A stretch of DNA of 8,379 nt from Bacillota bacterium. Lineage in GTDB: Bacteria; Bacillota_I; Bacilli_A; Acholeplasmatales; Acholeplasmataceae. The stretch covers positions 1-8,379 of the forward strand of contig JAEWVV010000193.1 in NCBI GenBank assembly GCA_023458995.1, written 5' to 3'. Shown here one piece after another: positions 7,071 to 8,379 of this stretch. Below the pieces are notes generated by a model. That model did no database searches, was not told the origin of the DNA, and saw only the letters and a list, made by a program, of their open reading frames with translations. Both the position numbers and the translations under genes were made by a program. Each line of letters opens with the position of its first letter. Within the stretch, counting starts at the first letter, position 1.

Positions 7071-8379
7071 TTAAGAGATAATTTTTTGTGCCTCTTCTAT
7101 GAGTTGTTCAGTTAACAAAACATCTTCATATCTCAATATATCATCATCTTTTTTATAAGAAAATATAAAGGGATTAATTGAGCCATACCAAATATATCTC
7201 TTGTCAATAATGATCATATTTGATATCATCTCGCTATTGATAAGTAATGTTGGTAATACAACACATTTTTTAATCAACTCACCGACTCTACCTTCTATTG
7301 AATGCTTAATCAAAAATACGATATGTTTAGCTCTAACTAAATCTTCAAATAGTTTTTGCTGATAGTCACTAACGTGATAAATAGCTGATTCAATATCAGT
7401 TTTAGTGGCTATCGAAAAACCCATTGTTTTATACCCTTTTAATCTTTCAAGATACATTGATGAGAAATATCTGCTTTGAACATCAGCATAGTCGTATACT
7501 GAAATTTCATCTTTACCTGTTTTTCTTCTGCTAAGTCTTCCAATATATTGTTGTAATGTACCTCTCCAGCGAAAGGGCATCGTTAAAATCAAGGTTTCTA
7601 AGCGATCTTCATCAAATCCTTCACCGATATATTTGCCTGTTGCAAGAATTATGAATCCATCATTAGCTCTTCTTAATTGCTCGTTAAAACTCATTCTTTC
7701 TTTCATTGACATTCTTCCATGAATACATAGCAAATTATTGGTATACACACTTATTTCTTTCTTTAGAAATTCTAAGTGATCAATTCGATCCGTTAGAATG
7801 AGAGTGTTTTTCCCCTTTTCAATTAAATCTTTAACGTCGGTTAAAATGGCTTCATTTCTGTCATTACTTTCTATAATCTGTTTATAAGCGTCTTGTATAG
7901 AAATCTCACCCATCGTTGTCAGTTTGAAGTTTGTCAATCTTGTATATAAGTTTTTATTCATTTTATTATCGATATCACTAACATCAATGATAACTGGCCC
8001 TATCATAGTTGTTATGATTTTTTCAAGTCCATCAGAACGTTTTAATGTTGCTGTTAATCCAATGATATGTTTTGCGCTAAATTTTCTGATACATCTTTCA
8101 TATGATGACGATGCCAAATGATGAGCTTCATCAATAATAATTAAACCATATTGATTTAATATTTCATCAAGTTTTTCATATTTACTTAATGATTGAATCA
8201 AGGCAATATCCACATCAAACCCTAGAGTATTATAATCCTTGTCAAGTTTCCCAATGTGTTCGATATTTAAAAAAGACTTAAATTTTTCCTCCCATTGCTC
8301 AGCAATATTACCTCTATGCACAATAACAAGCGTTTTTAGTCTCAAAGCTTGAGCGAGTGCGACACCTATCACTGTTTTT
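7071..8379 (-). CDS. Superfamily 2 DEAH helicase with degenerate C-terminal PLD-like domain (5' end outside window)
   Basis: Seen: 435 codons run off the right edge; the visible part opens with KT of the Walker A motif (8378-8373). The GTG at 8372 lies just after these residues inside the ATPase fold and is not the start. Motifs in order are Ia (LVIVHRGNIAEQW), II DEAH (8132-8121), III GLTATLKRSDG (8060-8028), a strand near ILTDRIDHLEFL, V TGKYIGEGFD, and VI QYIGRLSRR (7550-7524), so the helicase core looks intact. Residues after YDYADV lead to a tail with IIID and IWYGSIN (7214-7173), typical of PLD-family nucleases, but the HxK of the HKD motif is replaced by Ile and Asn (7226-7224 and 7220-7218). 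Known: this motif set with GEGFD and GTLxQYxGR occurs in helicases of TOTE-type conflict systems and related DNA repair or defence proteins. Inferred: part of such a system. The N-terminal domain that would decide this is missing. Confidence 0.92.
   Translation of the reverse strand, partial: KTVIGVALAQALRLKTLVIVHRGNIAEQWEEKFKSFLNIEHIGKLDKDYNTLGFDVDIALIQSLSKYEKLDEILNQYGLIIIDEAHHLASSSYERCIRKFSAKHIIGLTATLKRSDGLEKIITTMIGPVIIDVSDIDNKMNKNLYTRLTNFKLTTMGEISIQDAYKQIIESNDRNEAILTDVKDLIEKGKNTLILTDRIDHLEFLKKEISVYTNNLLCIHGRMSMKERMSFNEQLRRANDGFIILATGKYIGEGFDEDRLETLILTMPFRWRGTLQQYIGRLSRRKTGKDEISVYDYADVQSRYFSSMYLERLKGYKTMGFSIATKTDIESAIYHVSDYQQKLFEDLVRAKHIVFLIKHSIEGRVGELIKKCVVLPTLLINSEMISNMIIIDKRYIWYGSINPFIFSYKKDDDILRYEDVLLTEQLIEEAQKIIS

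Noticed and set aside
7924..8121. 65-codon plus-strand frame with hydrophobic residues
   Set aside because: It is antisense to the conserved helicase motifs and its hydrophobicity is a by-product of the opposite strand.

Overview
The window is AT-rich and all genes run on the minus strand, so transcription goes from high to low coordinates. Three things suggest a low-GC Mollicutes/Firmicutes relative, most likely Acholeplasma-like. Its ribosome binding sites are strong AGGAGG types. The large surface lipoproteins carry Ig-like and InlB B-repeat domains. Tryptophan is encoded by TGG throughout and genes end in TAA or TAG, so UGA is not read as Trp as it is in Mycoplasma and Spiroplasma. The taxon is an inference, not a match.

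Layout in the direction of transcription. (1) 8379-7071: the C-terminal 435 residues of a superfamily 2 DEAH helicase. The N-terminus lies outside the window, and a degenerate PLD-like domain sits at the C-terminus. Its motifs resemble the helicases of TOTE-type and related conflict systems. (2) 7070-6606: a 465-base gene-poor gap with a long hairpin, a 28-base imperfect palindrome, repeated inverted AAATGT/ACATTT pairs, and an extended -10 promoter. (3) 6605-6426 and 6391-6146: two small genes that look like an operon. They are a 59-residue helical protein starting at TTG and an 81-residue protein resembling DUF4177. (4) 5985-1822: a 1387-residue lipoprotein with an atrophied Ig domain, four InlB-type repeats and two regions that look like degenerate RCC1-type beta-propellers, followed by a rho-independent terminator. 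(5) 1821-1514: a regulatory region with a consensus promoter and three palindromic sites of LacI-family type. (6) 1513-1: the first 504 residues of another lipoprotein with tandem Ig-like domains, truncated by the window edge.

The two lipoproteins should both be anchored outside the membrane and probably serve adhesion or substrate binding. The operators in front of the second suggest control by a sugar-responsive LacI-family repressor, so it may belong to a carbohydrate-use locus that continues past base 1. The helicase end is the most likely part of a larger defence or conflict system, but the genes that would prove this lie beyond base 8379.
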